From Streptomyces albipurpureus (GTDB lineage Bacteria; Actinomycetota; Actinomycetes; Streptomycetales; Streptomycetaceae), in the NCBI RefSeq assembly GCF_023701525.1, contig NZ_JAMQAW010000002.1:231656-295655 (forward strand): 64,000 bases of DNA. Direction: 5' to 3'. The position numbers and the translations under genes are program-made. Below are positions 1-8,876 of the stretch, piece after piece. A model generated the notes under the pieces. The model saw nothing but the letters and a program-made list of their open reading frames with translations, did no database searches and had not been told where the DNA came from. How positions within the stretch are numbered: position 1 is the first letter of the stretch; every line of letters starts with the position of its first letter.

Positions 1-3000
1 GCGCTCGCCGCCTTCGCCGGCTCCGTCGGTGACGCCGGACTGCGGCACGCACTCCGTACCCGGGACGCTTCAGCCGCCGCGCTGGTCATCACCTCGGAGA
101 ACACAGAGGTGAACCGCACCGCGGCAGCGCGGGACGCCAGGCGCGGGGCCCAACTGGCCTTCGATGGACTGCCGGTGAAGCTCCAGCAGTTCGATCGCTC
201 GGGACCGTACGCCCTCCCGCGGACGCTCCAGTCCCCCGCCGCGCGCAAGGGCGAACCGGATCTCACCCTCTTCGCCGCCGTCGATCGCGCCCATGTCCGG
301 CTCTCCAGCGGCACCTGGCCCACCCCGAAGACCGCTGGAGTGATCCCGGTCGCCCTGCCCGAGGTCGCGGCGAAGCAGCTGAGGCTCACACCGGGTCCGC
401 GGGTACTGAAGGTCACCGACCGCATGGGCGGACCCCCCGTACGGATCAGGGTCACCGGGATCTACCGGCCGACCGACCGCGGCGCCCCCTACTGGCAACT
501 CGACGAGTTGGACGGGCGCGGGGTCACCAAGGATGTCTTCACCACCTTCGGGCCGCTGCTCACGGACCCCAGCGCCATGGGTACGGGCGGTATTCGGCCC
601 GGTGGGGTGTCCTGGCTCGCCACCGCCGACTTCGGCGGTCTGACGGGCGAGCGGATCGATGGGGTGCGGAAGGCCTCGGCGAAGAGCCAGCAACTCCTCT
701 CCGCACAGCCCTCACTGGCGACCGGTGTGGTCGCCCGCACCTCACTGCCCGGGGTGCTCGATCAGCTTGAGCGCGCCCTGCTGGTGTCCCGGGCCACCCT
801 GCTGCTTGTCTCCTTGCAGCTGGTCCTCCTGGCCGGATATGCGCTGCTGCTGGTCGCCAGACTGCTGAGTCAGGAGCGGAGCAGCGAGACCCAAGTACTG
901 CTTGCCCGGGGCGCCTCCCGGCGCCGTATCGCCTCTCTCGCAGCCTTGGAGGCCCTACTGCTGGCGCTACCGGCCGCCGTGTGCGCGCCGCTGCTGGCAG
1001 GACCGATCACCGGGTTGCTGGCCGGGCACGGCCTGCTGGCCAGGATCGGGCTCCAGGACGAACTGGCCGGCTCTGGGCCGACGGTTCGGCTCTGGTTCAT
1101 CGGCGCGGCGGTGGCGCTGGCGTGTGCGGTTGCCGTGACCATGCCGGCGCTCACCGCCGCTCGCGCGGCACGCGGTCGGGCCAGAACGCTGCCCGGACCG
1201 CTGCGAGCCGGCGCCGATATCGCGCTGCTGGCGATTGCGGGGGTCGCGTACTGGCAACTGGAGCGGCGGACCTCGGGCAGTGGTGCGCTCAGCGGTGATC
1301 GCGAGGGGCGGTTGGGCATCGACCCGCTCCTGGTGGTGGCACCCGCGCTGGCGCTCCTCGCGGGCACCGTTCTGACGCTGCGACTGCTGCCCCCAGCGGC
1401 CCGGCTCGCCGAGCGACGGGCCGCACGCGGTCGCGGCTTGACCACCTCCCTGGCCGGCTGGCAGTTCAGCCGCCGCCCCATGCGCGGTGCCGGTCCGGTG
1501 CTGCTGCTGGTGTTGTCCGTGGCGATGGGAATGCTGGCGATCGGGCAGGGCGCTTCATGGGATCGCTCCCAGGACGACCAGGCCGATTTCCGGACGGGTG
1601 CTCCGGTGCGGGTACTCAGCGGCGGGAGCGTTCCCGGGTTCGGACAGGGCGGACTGTACGACGGGATGCGGGGCGTCCGATCGGTGGCCCCCGCCGCCCG
1701 AACGGAGCTCAGCCTCTCCGGCGGGCGCCGCAGCACGGTCCTCGCACTCGACACCGCGGCCGCCGCCGAGGGGCTCCAGCTCCGCGGCGATCTCACCGGA
1801 GGCGGAGCGGGACGGCCGCTGGAAGCACTGCGCCCCTCGGGTGACGCACGCCCTGGAGTGCTGCTCCCCAAGGACGTCGCCCGGCTGGAGTTCGATGTGA
1901 CCCTGCGCCGCCCTTCGACGCGTTCCGGTGGTGAGCCGAGCAGCGGACCGGCCCTCACCTTCACCTTCGAAGACCGGTACGGGGTGTCGTACCGGATTCC
2001 GGTGGACCCGCCACCGGGCGATGGCAGACCCCATCGGGTGTCCATCGATCTCGCCCGGGCCGCGGGGGGCCCGGCAGGCAAACCGGCGGCGCCGCTGGCG
2101 CTGACGGACATCGAGGCCTTCGAGGCCGAGGCGGCGGATCGGATCGTGTCGAAGCGGCTGGCGTTCGGGGCGCTTCGATCGGTGGCCGCTGACGGGACTT
2201 CGCGTGCCGTTGCCCTGCCGTCGGGGTTCGCCTGGACGGTCAAGGCGATCGCCAGCGTCGAGGTGGACCCCTCCAACACGGACGAGGCGGCGCCCGCGAT
2301 CACCGCGGTGCGTTCATCGGCTCGCAAGCCGCTCGACATCTCGTACCACACGGGCAAGACGTTCCTGGACGGCTGGGGCCCGGAAATGACGGTCACCCTG
2401 CGGATGACCGTCAAACGGAGCGCACCGGCCATCCTCAAGGCGCTGGTGACCGAAGGGTTCCTCCAGGCCAGCGGCGCGAAGGTGGGCGCCGTGATCGACC
2501 TCCCGATGCAGGGCGGGGCGGTCAGGGTCCAGATCATGGGCGTCCTCGGTGCGATACCGACCACGGAACGCGAACCCTCCATCGGGGGAACGACGAGCGC
2601 CGAGGGTGGTTCCGAGGCCGCTTCCGCCGCCAAGACGGACGGAGGCGCCCTGTTGGTCGACCTTCGCGCGGTCAACCAGATCCTCGCCACCCGTATCGAT
2701 GCCGCCTTCCCGCCCTCCGAGTGGTGGTTGTTCCCCCTGCCGGGCAAGGTCGCCGAAACGGCGGCGAAGATCCGGGAACGTACCGACCTCGAACCGAACC
2801 AGATCCAGGTGCGGGATGAGATGGCAGCCGCGCTGCACAGCGATCCGCTCGGTGCCGGCCCGCAGTCGGCGCTGCTGGCGGCGACCATCGCCGCGGCCGC
2901 GCTGGCCGCGGTGGGGTTCGCGGTCTCCGCGGTGGGCGCGCTGCGGGAGCGTTCACGGGAGTTCGCGGTACTCCGGGCGCTCGGTGCGCCACGACGTCAA

Positions 3001-3279
3001 CTGGCCCGGCTGCTCGCCCTGGAGCAGTCGCTGCTGATCGGGCTCGCGCTACTGATCGGGGTGGCGCTCGGCACGGTGCTCACCCGTGCGGTCGTTCCAC
3101 TGATCGTGCTGACGGGACAGGCGACCCAGCCGATCCCCTCCGTACTGGTGGAACTACCGACCGACCGGGTGGCGCTGCTGCTGGTGGGCGTGGCGGCGAC
3201 ACCGGTGGCCATCGTGCTGGCGCTCGCCCTGCGCCGCGGTGACTCATTGACGGCGCTGCGTGCGCAGGGAGGCGAATGA
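1..3279 (+). CDS. ABC transporter permease, FtsX/MacB type (5' partial)
   Basis: The reading frame is open from base 1, so the N-terminus lies outside the window; an internal GTG at 109 is not the real start. The protein has a first membrane block around 780-1200 (several Leu/Ala-rich segments next to a basic cytoplasmic loop with LLARGASRRR), a second membrane block around 1300-1550, a long extracytoplasmic domain, and a C-terminal FtsX block from about 2850 to 3260 containing AVLRALGAPRRQL. This duplicated FtsX layout with a large outside domain is typical of MacB/LolCE-like exporters rather than substrate importers. A second permease and an ATPase follow on the same strand, so the three probably form one exporter. 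The substrate cannot be told from sequence. The family assignment is firm; the function beyond export or envelope stress is inference. Confidence 0.9.
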   Translation, partial: ALAAFAGSVGDAGLRHALRTRDASAAALVITSENTEVNRTAAARDARRGAQLAFDGLPVKLQQFDRSGPYALPRTLQSPAARKGEPDLTLFAAVDRAHVRLSSGTWPTPKTAGVIPVALPEVAAKQLRLTPGPRVLKVTDRMGGPPVRIRVTGIYRPTDRGAPYWQLDELDGRGVTKDVFTTFGPLLTDPSAMGTGGIRPGGVSWLATADFGGLTGERIDGVRKASAKSQQLLSAQPSLATGVVARTSLPGVLDQLERALLVSRATLLLVSLQLVLLAGYALLLVARLLSQERSSETQVLLARGASRRRIASLAALEALLLALPAAVCAPLLAGPITGLLAGHGLLARIGLQDELAGSGPTVRLWFIGAAVALACAVAVTMPALTAARAARGRARTLPGPLRAGADIALLAIAGVAYWQLERRTSGSGALSGDREGRLGIDPLLVVAPALALLAGTVLTLRLLPPAARLAERRAARGRGLTTSLAGWQFSRRPMRGAGPVLLLVLSVAMGMLAIGQGASWDRSQDDQADFRTGAPVRVLSGGSVPGFGQGGLYDGMRGVRSVAPAARTELSLSGGRRSTVLALDTAAAAEGLQLRGDLTGGGAGRPLEALRPSGDARPGVLLPKDVARLEFDVTLRRPSTRSGGEPSSGPALTFTFEDRYGVSYRIPVDPPPGDGRPHRVSIDLARAAGGPAGKPAAPLALTDIEAFEAEAADRIVSKRLAFGALRSVAADGTSRAVALPSGFAWTVKAIASVEVDPSNTDEAAPAITAVRSSARKPLDISYHTGKTFLDGWGPEMTVTLRMTVKRSAPAILKALVTEGFLQASGAKVGAVIDLPMQGGAVRVQIMGVLGAIPTTEREPSIGGTTSAEGGSEAASAAKTDGGALLVDLRAVNQILATRIDAAFPPSEWWLFPLPGKVAETAAKIRERTDLEPNQIQVRDEMAAALHSDPLGAGPQSALLAATIAAAALAAVGFAVSAVGALRERSREFAVLRALGAPRRQLARLLALEQSLLIGLALLIGVALGTVLTRAVVPLIVLTGQATQPIPSVLVELPTDRVALLLVGVAATPVAIVLALALRRGDSLTALRAQGGE

Positions 3280-3553
3280 TGGTGCCGGCCATGCAAGGGG
3301 TCGTTGGTGTCACCGTGGCGCAGGTCCGGTCCATGGGTGAGCCTCGGGGGCGCGGGCTCGCCGACTCGGAGCGGTGTTCGCGGGCGATCGGCACCGCGGT
3401 CAGTCCACTGCGAAGGACGCGATGCGCATTTGGGCGCGGCGGGGATCGCACCCTCGGTGCGCGAGCCCGGCAGAGCAGGGCCGTGGGGATCCATCACCCG
3501 GCGATGGGTCAGCGCCGACCGTCCCTGAGGTGTTCCCGATGAGGAGGGGTGGA

Positions 3554-6259
3554 GTGAAAGCCGTCGCCCCCTGGGTCCGTACCCGATTGCGCGCCGCGCC
3601 GGGGCCCGCCCTCGCCCTGCTGGTGCTGGTCCTGTTGACCTCGTTCCTCGCCGCTGCCTTTCCGCGCGCCGTGGACGCCTACGAGGGCGAGGGGTTGCGG
3701 CACGAGGTGAACGCCGCACCCGCGGACCGCCGGGTCCTCCAGTTCACGGACGAGCCCGAAGACGAGTTCGCCGAGTCCGCCGAGTCCGCCGAGGGAGGCG
3801 CGGACGACTCATTGCAGCCGGAGCGGATGGCGAAGGCGTACCGCCAGATCCTGGCCACGCTCCCCGAACCCCTGCGCGTGGACGCAGGCCAGTCGGCGTA
3901 CGGGGTGCGCAGCGTCGAGCCGGTGCGCGCCAGCGACCGCTGGCTGCCCGAACTCGAAGCCGGTCTGCCTGCGTTCACACTCAGCACCCAGGCAGGCGTC
4001 GCCGAGCACTCCCGACTGCTCTCGGGTCGGCTGCCCCGGGCCGCCGGGGACGGGGCCACCGTGGAGGGCGCGGTCACCGCGACCACCGCCGAAACGCTGC
4101 GGATCAAGGTGGGTTCCACCGTCCACGCCGGGCCGATCGCGGTCCGGGTGACGGGCATCGTCCAACCCCTGCGGCCCGAGCTGGGCTACTGGTCGTACGA
4201 GCCGGTGCTGCGCACCCCCGCCCTCCTGTACACGGGGCAGCCCGTGCCCGTTGCGTACTGGCATGGTGCGCTGCTGCTCGACCCCGGTTCGGCCGAGGCG
4301 CTGCGGGCATTGGAGGACGAGCCCGAGCCCTACTGGCGGATCGCGCCCGATCTCGCCGGGCTCACCATCGGCGATCTTCCGCAGTTGAGGCGGACGGTCG
4401 CCAGTGTGGAGAGCGGCCCGCTGCGTACCCGGCTGCGGGACGGCATCTCCCCCACCTTGGACGCGGGCACCTCCCTGGACGAGGTCCTCATCGGTTTCGA
4501 CGACATCCGGGCCGCGATCGGACCGGTGGTGGCGGTGGCCGCCTTCGGCGCGGGGAGTGTCGCCGTGGTCGTCCTGCTGATGGCCGGCGGACTGTCCGCC
4601 ACCCGCCGGCACCAGGAACTCGCGCTGCTGCGCTCTCGCGGCGGCTCGCTGCGCGGTCTCTTCGGCCGATTGCTGGCGGAGAGTGTCGTGGTGGCGTTGC
4701 CCGCGGCGGCGGGCGGCTGTGCCCTGGCGCTGGAACTACTCCCCCACGGCCGCTTGCTCCCGGCGCTGCTGGCATCGGGCGCTGTCGCCCTGCTCGCCTG
4801 CGCCGCACTGCCGCTGCGGGCGGTCTTCACCCATCGCACGACGCGGTTGCACGGTGGCCGTGATGACGTGGTGCGGGCGAAGCCGTCCCGACGGCGCCTG
4901 GTGGCCGAGGTGACCCTGCTGGTGCTGGCGGTGGCCGCGGTGGTCACGCTCCGCCGACGGGGTACCGCGCCGGGCGAAGCGGATGAACTGGTGAGCGCCG
5001 CGCCGGTACTGGTGGGCATCGTGGCCGCGCTGGTGCTCGTACGGCTGTATCCGCTGCCGATACGGCTGCTCGCGCTACCGGTGGCGCGTCGACGAGGCGC
5101 GGTGGGCTTTCTCTCCCTGGCCCGCGCCGGTCGATCGCCCGCGACGACGGCCCTACCGCTGCTCGCGCTGCTGGTGGCTTTGACGACGGCCGCCTTCGGT
5201 GGCTCGGTGCTCGCCGGGGTGGATGGGGCCCGGGATCGCGCCGCACTGGTCTCGGTGGGCGCCGACGCTCGGATCGCGGCCATGGACGCCCTGCCGAAGG
5301 GGTTGGCGCAGAAGGTGCGGAAGGTGCCCGGGGTACGGGATGTGGTCTCCCTCCATCTGGAGCCGGAGCTGGATCTTCGGGACTCCGTGACGCGCAGTGT
5401 CACCTTGGTGGCCGCGGAGCCGACGGCGTACGCGCGCCTCGCCCGGGACACCGGTCTCGGCGAGTTCGCCGCCGGCCGGCTGCGTCAGGATTCGGGTGCG
5501 CTGCCCGCCCTCGTCACCCCCGATGTGGCGGAGCGCCTCGGGAGCGGCGAGGCCTTGATCGGCCCCGCCGGCGCGATGCTGACCGTACGGGTCGCGGGGG
5601 TGCTCACCACGACTCCCGCGGTGCCCACCGGTGACTTCGTCCTGGTGGACGCCGCACGGTTGCCGGACCGGGCCCCCACCGCGTTGCTGGTGAGCGGCCC
5701 TGACCTATCGGCTCCCGGGCTGAGGACGGCGGTCCGCTCGGCCGGCGGCGATCCGACCGTCGCGCTGCGTTCGGTCGAGCGGGCGGGTTTCACCGAGTCA
5801 CCGGTGCAGAGCGGTGCCGAACGGATCTACACGGTGGCCGCCGCGACCGGAGCCGGATATGCCGTACTCGCGCTGCTCCTTTCGCTGTTGCAGGCCGCGC
5901 CCGAGCGCACCGCGCTCCTGGCCAGGCTGCGCACCATGGGGCTGACTCGTGGTCAGAGCCGACGGCTGCTCATTCTGGAGAGCCTGCCGTCGACGGTACT
6001 GGCCGCGGCCGGCGGCGCGTTGGTGGGCTGGACGGCGATCCGACTGCTCGCCCCCGGAATCGATCTGGGCCGTCTCGCACTGGCCATGCAGGACGGGTTC
6101 GCCACGATGGGGCCGGTAGGGCTGCGCCCCGATCCCTGGAGCCTGCTGCTGCCCGCCCTCGCGGTGGTGGTGATCGCGGCGGTGGTCTCCGCCGTCCAGG
6201 CATGGGTGGCCATCCGGCGTATGACAACGACCGAACTCAGGGTGGGAGACACACGATGA
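3554..6259 (+). CDS. ABC transporter permease, FtsX type
   Basis: The product is about 901 residues, starting at a GTG preceded by a strong AGGAGGGG-type ribosome site; an in-frame ATG 15 bases upstream (3539) is an alternative. A signal-anchor-like helix (ALALLVLVLLTSFLAAAF) follows a short basic N-terminus. Next come an outside domain, a membrane block near 4500-4850 with the loop ALLRSRGGSLRGLF, further helices near 4900-5200, a second outside domain, and a C-terminal FtsX block (about 5840-6210) with LARLRTMGLTRGQSRRL. The stop overlaps the start of the ATPase gene by four bases (ATGA), so the two are translationally coupled. The 274 bp between this gene and the upstream permease hold no gene and may contain a promoter. 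Paired with that permease it should form a heterodimeric MacB-like exporter. Confidence 0.9.
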   Translation: MKAVAPWVRTRLRAAPGPALALLVLVLLTSFLAAAFPRAVDAYEGEGLRHEVNAAPADRRVLQFTDEPEDEFAESAESAEGGADDSLQPERMAKAYRQILATLPEPLRVDAGQSAYGVRSVEPVRASDRWLPELEAGLPAFTLSTQAGVAEHSRLLSGRLPRAAGDGATVEGAVTATTAETLRIKVGSTVHAGPIAVRVTGIVQPLRPELGYWSYEPVLRTPALLYTGQPVPVAYWHGALLLDPGSAEALRALEDEPEPYWRIAPDLAGLTIGDLPQLRRTVASVESGPLRTRLRDGISPTLDAGTSLDEVLIGFDDIRAAIGPVVAVAAFGAGSVAVVVLLMAGGLSATRRHQELALLRSRGGSLRGLFGRLLAESVVVALPAAAGGCALALELLPHGRLLPALLASGAVALLACAALPLRAVFTHRTTRLHGGRDDVVRAKPSRRRLVAEVTLLVLAVAAVVTLRRRGTAPGEADELVSAAPVLVGIVAALVLVRLYPLPIRLLALPVARRRGAVGFLSLARAGRSPATTALPLLALLVALTTAAFGGSVLAGVDGARDRAALVSVGADARIAAMDALPKGLAQKVRKVPGVRDVVSLHLEPELDLRDSVTRSVTLVAAEPTAYARLARDTGLGEFAAGRLRQDSGALPALVTPDVAERLGSGEALIGPAGAMLTVRVAGVLTTTPAVPTGDFVLVDAARLPDRAPTALLVSGPDLSAPGLRTAVRSAGGDPTVALRSVERAGFTESPVQSGAERIYTVAAATGAGYAVLALLLSLLQAAPERTALLARLRTMGLTRGQSRRLLILESLPSTVLAAAGGALVGWTAIRLLAPGIDLGRLALAMQDGFATMGPVGLRPDPWSLLLPALAVVVIAAVVSAVQAWVAIRRMTTTELRVGDTR

Positions 6260-7215
6260 CCGAGCCCTCCTCCGGCTCCGCCACGCTAAGGGAACTGGAG
6301 CGTCAAGCGGTGGCCCGGCGCGAAGGCCCCGGGTTCGGCCATGACGCGTTGATCGCCTGCGACCGGCTGGTTCGGGTGTTCGCCCTCGACGGAGTCGAGG
6401 TGCAGGCGCTCCAGGGGCTCGATCTCCTGGTGCGTGAGGGTGAGCTGATGGCCCTGGTCGGTGCGTCCGGCAGCGGCAAGTCGACCTTGATGAACATTCT
6501 CGCCGGGCTCGATGAACCGACGGCGGGGGCGGCGAAGGTCGCGGGCCGCGATCTGCTGGGGATGGGCGCCAAGGAGCGGCTGCGCTACCGGCGCGAGGTG
6601 GTGGGCTTCGTCTGGCAGCAGACGGCCCGCAATCTGCTGCCGTATCTGACCGCCGCGCAGAATGTCGCGCTGCCGATGCAGTTGCGCGGCCGCACGAAGA
6701 AGAAGGCGGAGCGGGCCGATTCGCTGTTGGCGCTGCTCGATGTCGCGGACTGCCGGGACCGGCGTCCGCACCAGATGTCCGGCGGCCAGCAGCAGCGGGT
6801 GGCGATCGCGGTGGCGCTGGCCAATGAACCGTCAGTGCTGCTCGCCGACGAGCCGACCGGTGAGCTGGACTCCCAGACGGCTGAGCAGATCTTCGCCGCC
6901 TTCCGGACGGCCAACGAGGAGCTGGGCACGACGATCGTGATCGTCACCCATGACCAGGCGGTGGCGAGCGAGGTCCGCCGTACGGTGGCGATCCGGGACG
7001 GGCGGACCTCGACGGAGATCCTGCGCCACACGGAAGTGGACGGGACGACGGGCGAGGAGTCGGTGGTGGCGCGGGAGTACGCCATGCTGGACCGGGCCGG
7101 GCGGCTTCAGCTTCCGTCGGAGTACACCGAGGCGTTGGGGATGCGGGATCGGGTGCTGCTGGAGCTGGAGCCGGACCACATCCAGATCTGGCCGGACGGC
7201 CCTCGGGAGGGCTGA
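6256..7215 (+). CDS. ABC transporter ATP-binding protein with AbrB-like tail
   Basis: This 319-residue ATPase has a canonical Walker A (GASGSGKST), signature (MSGGQQQR) and Walker B (LLADEPTGELD), followed by the switch histidine in VTHDQ. These match the LolD/MacB ATPases that partner FtsX-type permeases, and the gene is coupled to the second permease by an ATGA overlap. After the nucleotide-binding domain (roughly residues 30-255) comes an extra C-terminal segment of about 50 residues (DRAGRLQLPSEYTEALG...). It resembles the SpoVT/AbrB beta-barrel fold used for DNA binding or dimerisation. That appendage is unusual for a transporter ATPase, and its role is unknown. The ATPase call is firm; the AbrB likeness is by eye. 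Confidence 0.92.
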   Translation: MTEPSSGSATLRELERQAVARREGPGFGHDALIACDRLVRVFALDGVEVQALQGLDLLVREGELMALVGASGSGKSTLMNILAGLDEPTAGAAKVAGRDLLGMGAKERLRYRREVVGFVWQQTARNLLPYLTAAQNVALPMQLRGRTKKKAERADSLLALLDVADCRDRRPHQMSGGQQQRVAIAVALANEPSVLLADEPTGELDSQTAEQIFAAFRTANEELGTTIVIVTHDQAVASEVRRTVAIRDGRTSTEILRHTEVDGTTGEESVVAREYAMLDRAGRLQLPSEYTEALGMRDRVLLELEPDHIQIWPDGPREG

Positions 7216-7230
7216 GGGGCCGGTGGCCCC
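7216..7230. terminator. Short hairpin between convergent genes
   Basis: Immediately after the ATPase stop codon, GGGGCC-GGT-GGCCCC forms a 6-bp GC stem with a 3-nt loop, without a T-run. It lies between genes that converge (ATPase rightward, TrkA leftward). A 16-bp perfect palindrome, TTCGACCGCGGTCGAA, follows at 7271-7286. Either could end transcription or bind a protein; the terminator assignment is an inference from position. Confidence 0.4.
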
Positions 7231-7325
7231 CGTCCGGGTGGTCAGGGGCCACGCGACGGCGGGGACGCCCTTCGACCGCGGTCGAAAAACGCCCCCGCTC
7301 CATCGAGTCAATCGAGGAATCGGGC

Positions 7326-7994
7326 TCAGAGCTCTCGGCGAACCTGCAACAGGTCCTCCAGTTGCTCCTCACGCTCCTGGGCGGCCACGAACAGCAACTC
7401 GTCCCCGGCCTCCAGGGTCTCTTCCGTGTTCGGGGTGAGCACCCGCGAACCGCGGATGATCGTCACCAGTGAGGTGTCCTGCGGCCAGTCCACATCCCCC
7501 ACCTGGGTCCCTGCCAGCGCCGACTCCGGCGGCAGGGTCAGTTCCACGAGGTTGGCGTCGCCATGGCTGAAGCGGAGCAGCCGCACCAGATCGCCGACGC
7601 TCACCGCCTCTTCCACCAGTGCCGACATCAGGCGCGGAGTGGACACCGCCACATCCACCCCCCACGACTCATTGAACAGCCACTCGTTCTTGGGGTTGTT
7701 GACCCGGGCGACGACCCGTGGAACCGCGTACTCCGTCTTGGCCAGCAGTGAGACCACCAGATTGACCTTGTCATCCCCCGTGGCCGCGATCACCACATTG
7801 CACCGCTGGAGCGCGGCCTCGTCGAGCGAGGTGATCTCGCAGGCATCGGCCAGCAGCCATTCGGCCTGTGGCACCCGCTCCACCGAGATGGCCGTAGGCG
7901 CCTTGTCGACGAGCAGCACCTCATGACCGTTCTCCAGCAACTCCCCCGCGATGGAGCGGCCCACCGCACCCGCGCCCGCAATGGCCACCCGCAT
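7326..7994 (-). CDS. TrkA-family potassium channel/uptake regulator
   Basis: The product is 222 residues. An N-terminal RCK_N Rossmann domain opens with MRVAIAGAGAVGRSIAGELL, a GxGxxG nucleotide-binding motif, with the acid LLVDK at the end of strand 2. A C-terminal RCK_C domain (about residues 135-215) follows. Such proteins gate Trk/Ktr-type K+ systems in response to NAD(H) or ATP, and RCK_C domains can bind c-di-AMP. The ATG chosen has a GAGGAGG ribosome site and overlaps the upstream gene's stop by one base (TGATG); a GTG three bases upstream is possible. It is the second gene of a two-gene operon of paralogous RCK proteins, next to and divergent from a K+ transporter. No channel subunit is encoded here. 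Confidence 0.92.
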   Translation of the reverse strand: MRVAIAGAGAVGRSIAGELLENGHEVLLVDKAPTAISVERVPQAEWLLADACEITSLDEAALQRCNVVIAATGDDKVNLVVSLLAKTEYAVPRVVARVNNPKNEWLFNESWGVDVAVSTPRLMSALVEEAVSVGDLVRLLRFSHGDANLVELTLPPESALAGTQVGDVDWPQDTSLVTIIRGSRVLTPNTEETLEAGDELLFVAAQEREEQLEDLLQVRREL

Positions 7995-8662
7995 CACTGC
8001 TCAACCTCCTCAGGGCCCTCGGCGAAGGCTGCCTCGACCTTCTCCAGCTCGTCCGTACGCATCATCACGTGGACGAGGTCGCCCTCCTGCAACACGGTCT
8101 GCGAGGTCGGCAGGATCGCCTCCCCCAACCGGGTGAGGAACGCCACCCGTACGCCCGTCTCCTCCTGGAGCCTGCTGACCTTCTGTCCGATCCAGGAGGG
8201 CGCGGCGTAGACCTCGGCGAGTTGCACTCCGCCGCTGGGATCGCGCCACAGCGGCTCCGCTCCGGACGGCAGCAGCCGACGCAGCATCTGATCGGCGGTC
8301 CAGCGGACGGTGGCGACGGTGGGGATGCCCAGGCGCTGGTAGACCTCGGCCCGACGCGGGTCGTAGATACGGGCCGCGACATGATCGATGCCGAACATCT
8401 CCCGCGCCACCCGGGCGGCGATGATGTTGGAGTTGTCGCCACTGCTGACGGCGGCGAAGGCGCCCGCGTCCTCGATGCCCGCCTCGCGCAGGGTGTCCTG
8501 GTCGAACCCGACTCCGGTGACTCGACGTCCTCCGAATCCGGAGCCCAGACGGCGGAAGGCCGTGGGGTCGCGGTCGATGACGGCGACCGTGTGCCCCTGC
8601 TTCTCCAGGGTTTGGGCGAGAGCGGCTCCCACTCGCCCGCACCCCATGATGACGATGTGCAC
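7994..8662 (-). CDS. TrkA-family potassium channel/uptake regulator
   Basis: The product is 222 residues from a GTG start chosen because GGAAGGAC lies just upstream and the protein then opens directly with the Rossmann motif HIVIMGCGRVGAALA. The N-terminal RCK_N domain has the GCGRVG nucleotide loop and the acid in VAVIDRD. The C-terminal part (from about residue 135) is an RCK_C domain. It is the first gene of the two-gene trkA-like operon and probably forms heteromeric rings with the downstream paralogue. The divergent neighbour is a KimA-like K+ transporter, so this is a potassium-homeostasis locus, a common arrangement in Streptomyces. Confidence 0.92.
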   Translation of the reverse strand: MHIVIMGCGRVGAALAQTLEKQGHTVAVIDRDPTAFRRLGSGFGGRRVTGVGFDQDTLREAGIEDAGAFAAVSSGDNSNIIAARVAREMFGIDHVAARIYDPRRAEVYQRLGIPTVATVRWTADQMLRRLLPSGAEPLWRDPSGGVQLAEVYAAPSWIGQKVSRLQEETGVRVAFLTRLGEAILPTSQTVLQEGDLVHVMMRTDELEKVEAAFAEGPEEVEQ

Positions 8663-8876
8663 GACCGTCCTTCCGGCTGCCACCTCAGTGGCGTTCTTTG
8701 CTCAGTATTTAACGGTTGAAGCGGTGCTGTGGCTTAAAGGGTCTCAGACCATGGCTCAAGCTACACACGCACGGTAAGCCTTGGGACACCAGGTATCAGG
8801 GGGGAAGGATGCATTCCATGGGGGGATTGGGGTGGTGGGTGTGCCTGGCCCATAACGAACCCTTACGATCCTCTGC
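8663..8876. promoter_or_regulatory. Divergent promoter region, trkA-like / kimA-like
   Basis: These 214 bases separate two divergent potassium genes and must hold promoters for both. An AT-richer patch (TCAGTATTTAACGGTTGAA, about 8701-8719) could contain a -10 element. I looked for a c-di-AMP (ydaO) riboswitch, which controls kimA in Bacillus, but could not recognise its conserved blocks. Confidence 0.5.

Noticed and set aside
870..2888. Long open frame on the minus strand (about 670 codons)
   Set aside because: It is antisense to the FtsX-type permease. The Arg/Ser/Ala composition and lack of any domain are typical of mirror frames in high-GC DNA.
8663..8876. c-di-AMP (ydaO) riboswitch upstream of the KimA-like gene
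   Set aside because: Expected by analogy with Bacillus, but I could not identify the conserved helices or loops in the 214-bp region.
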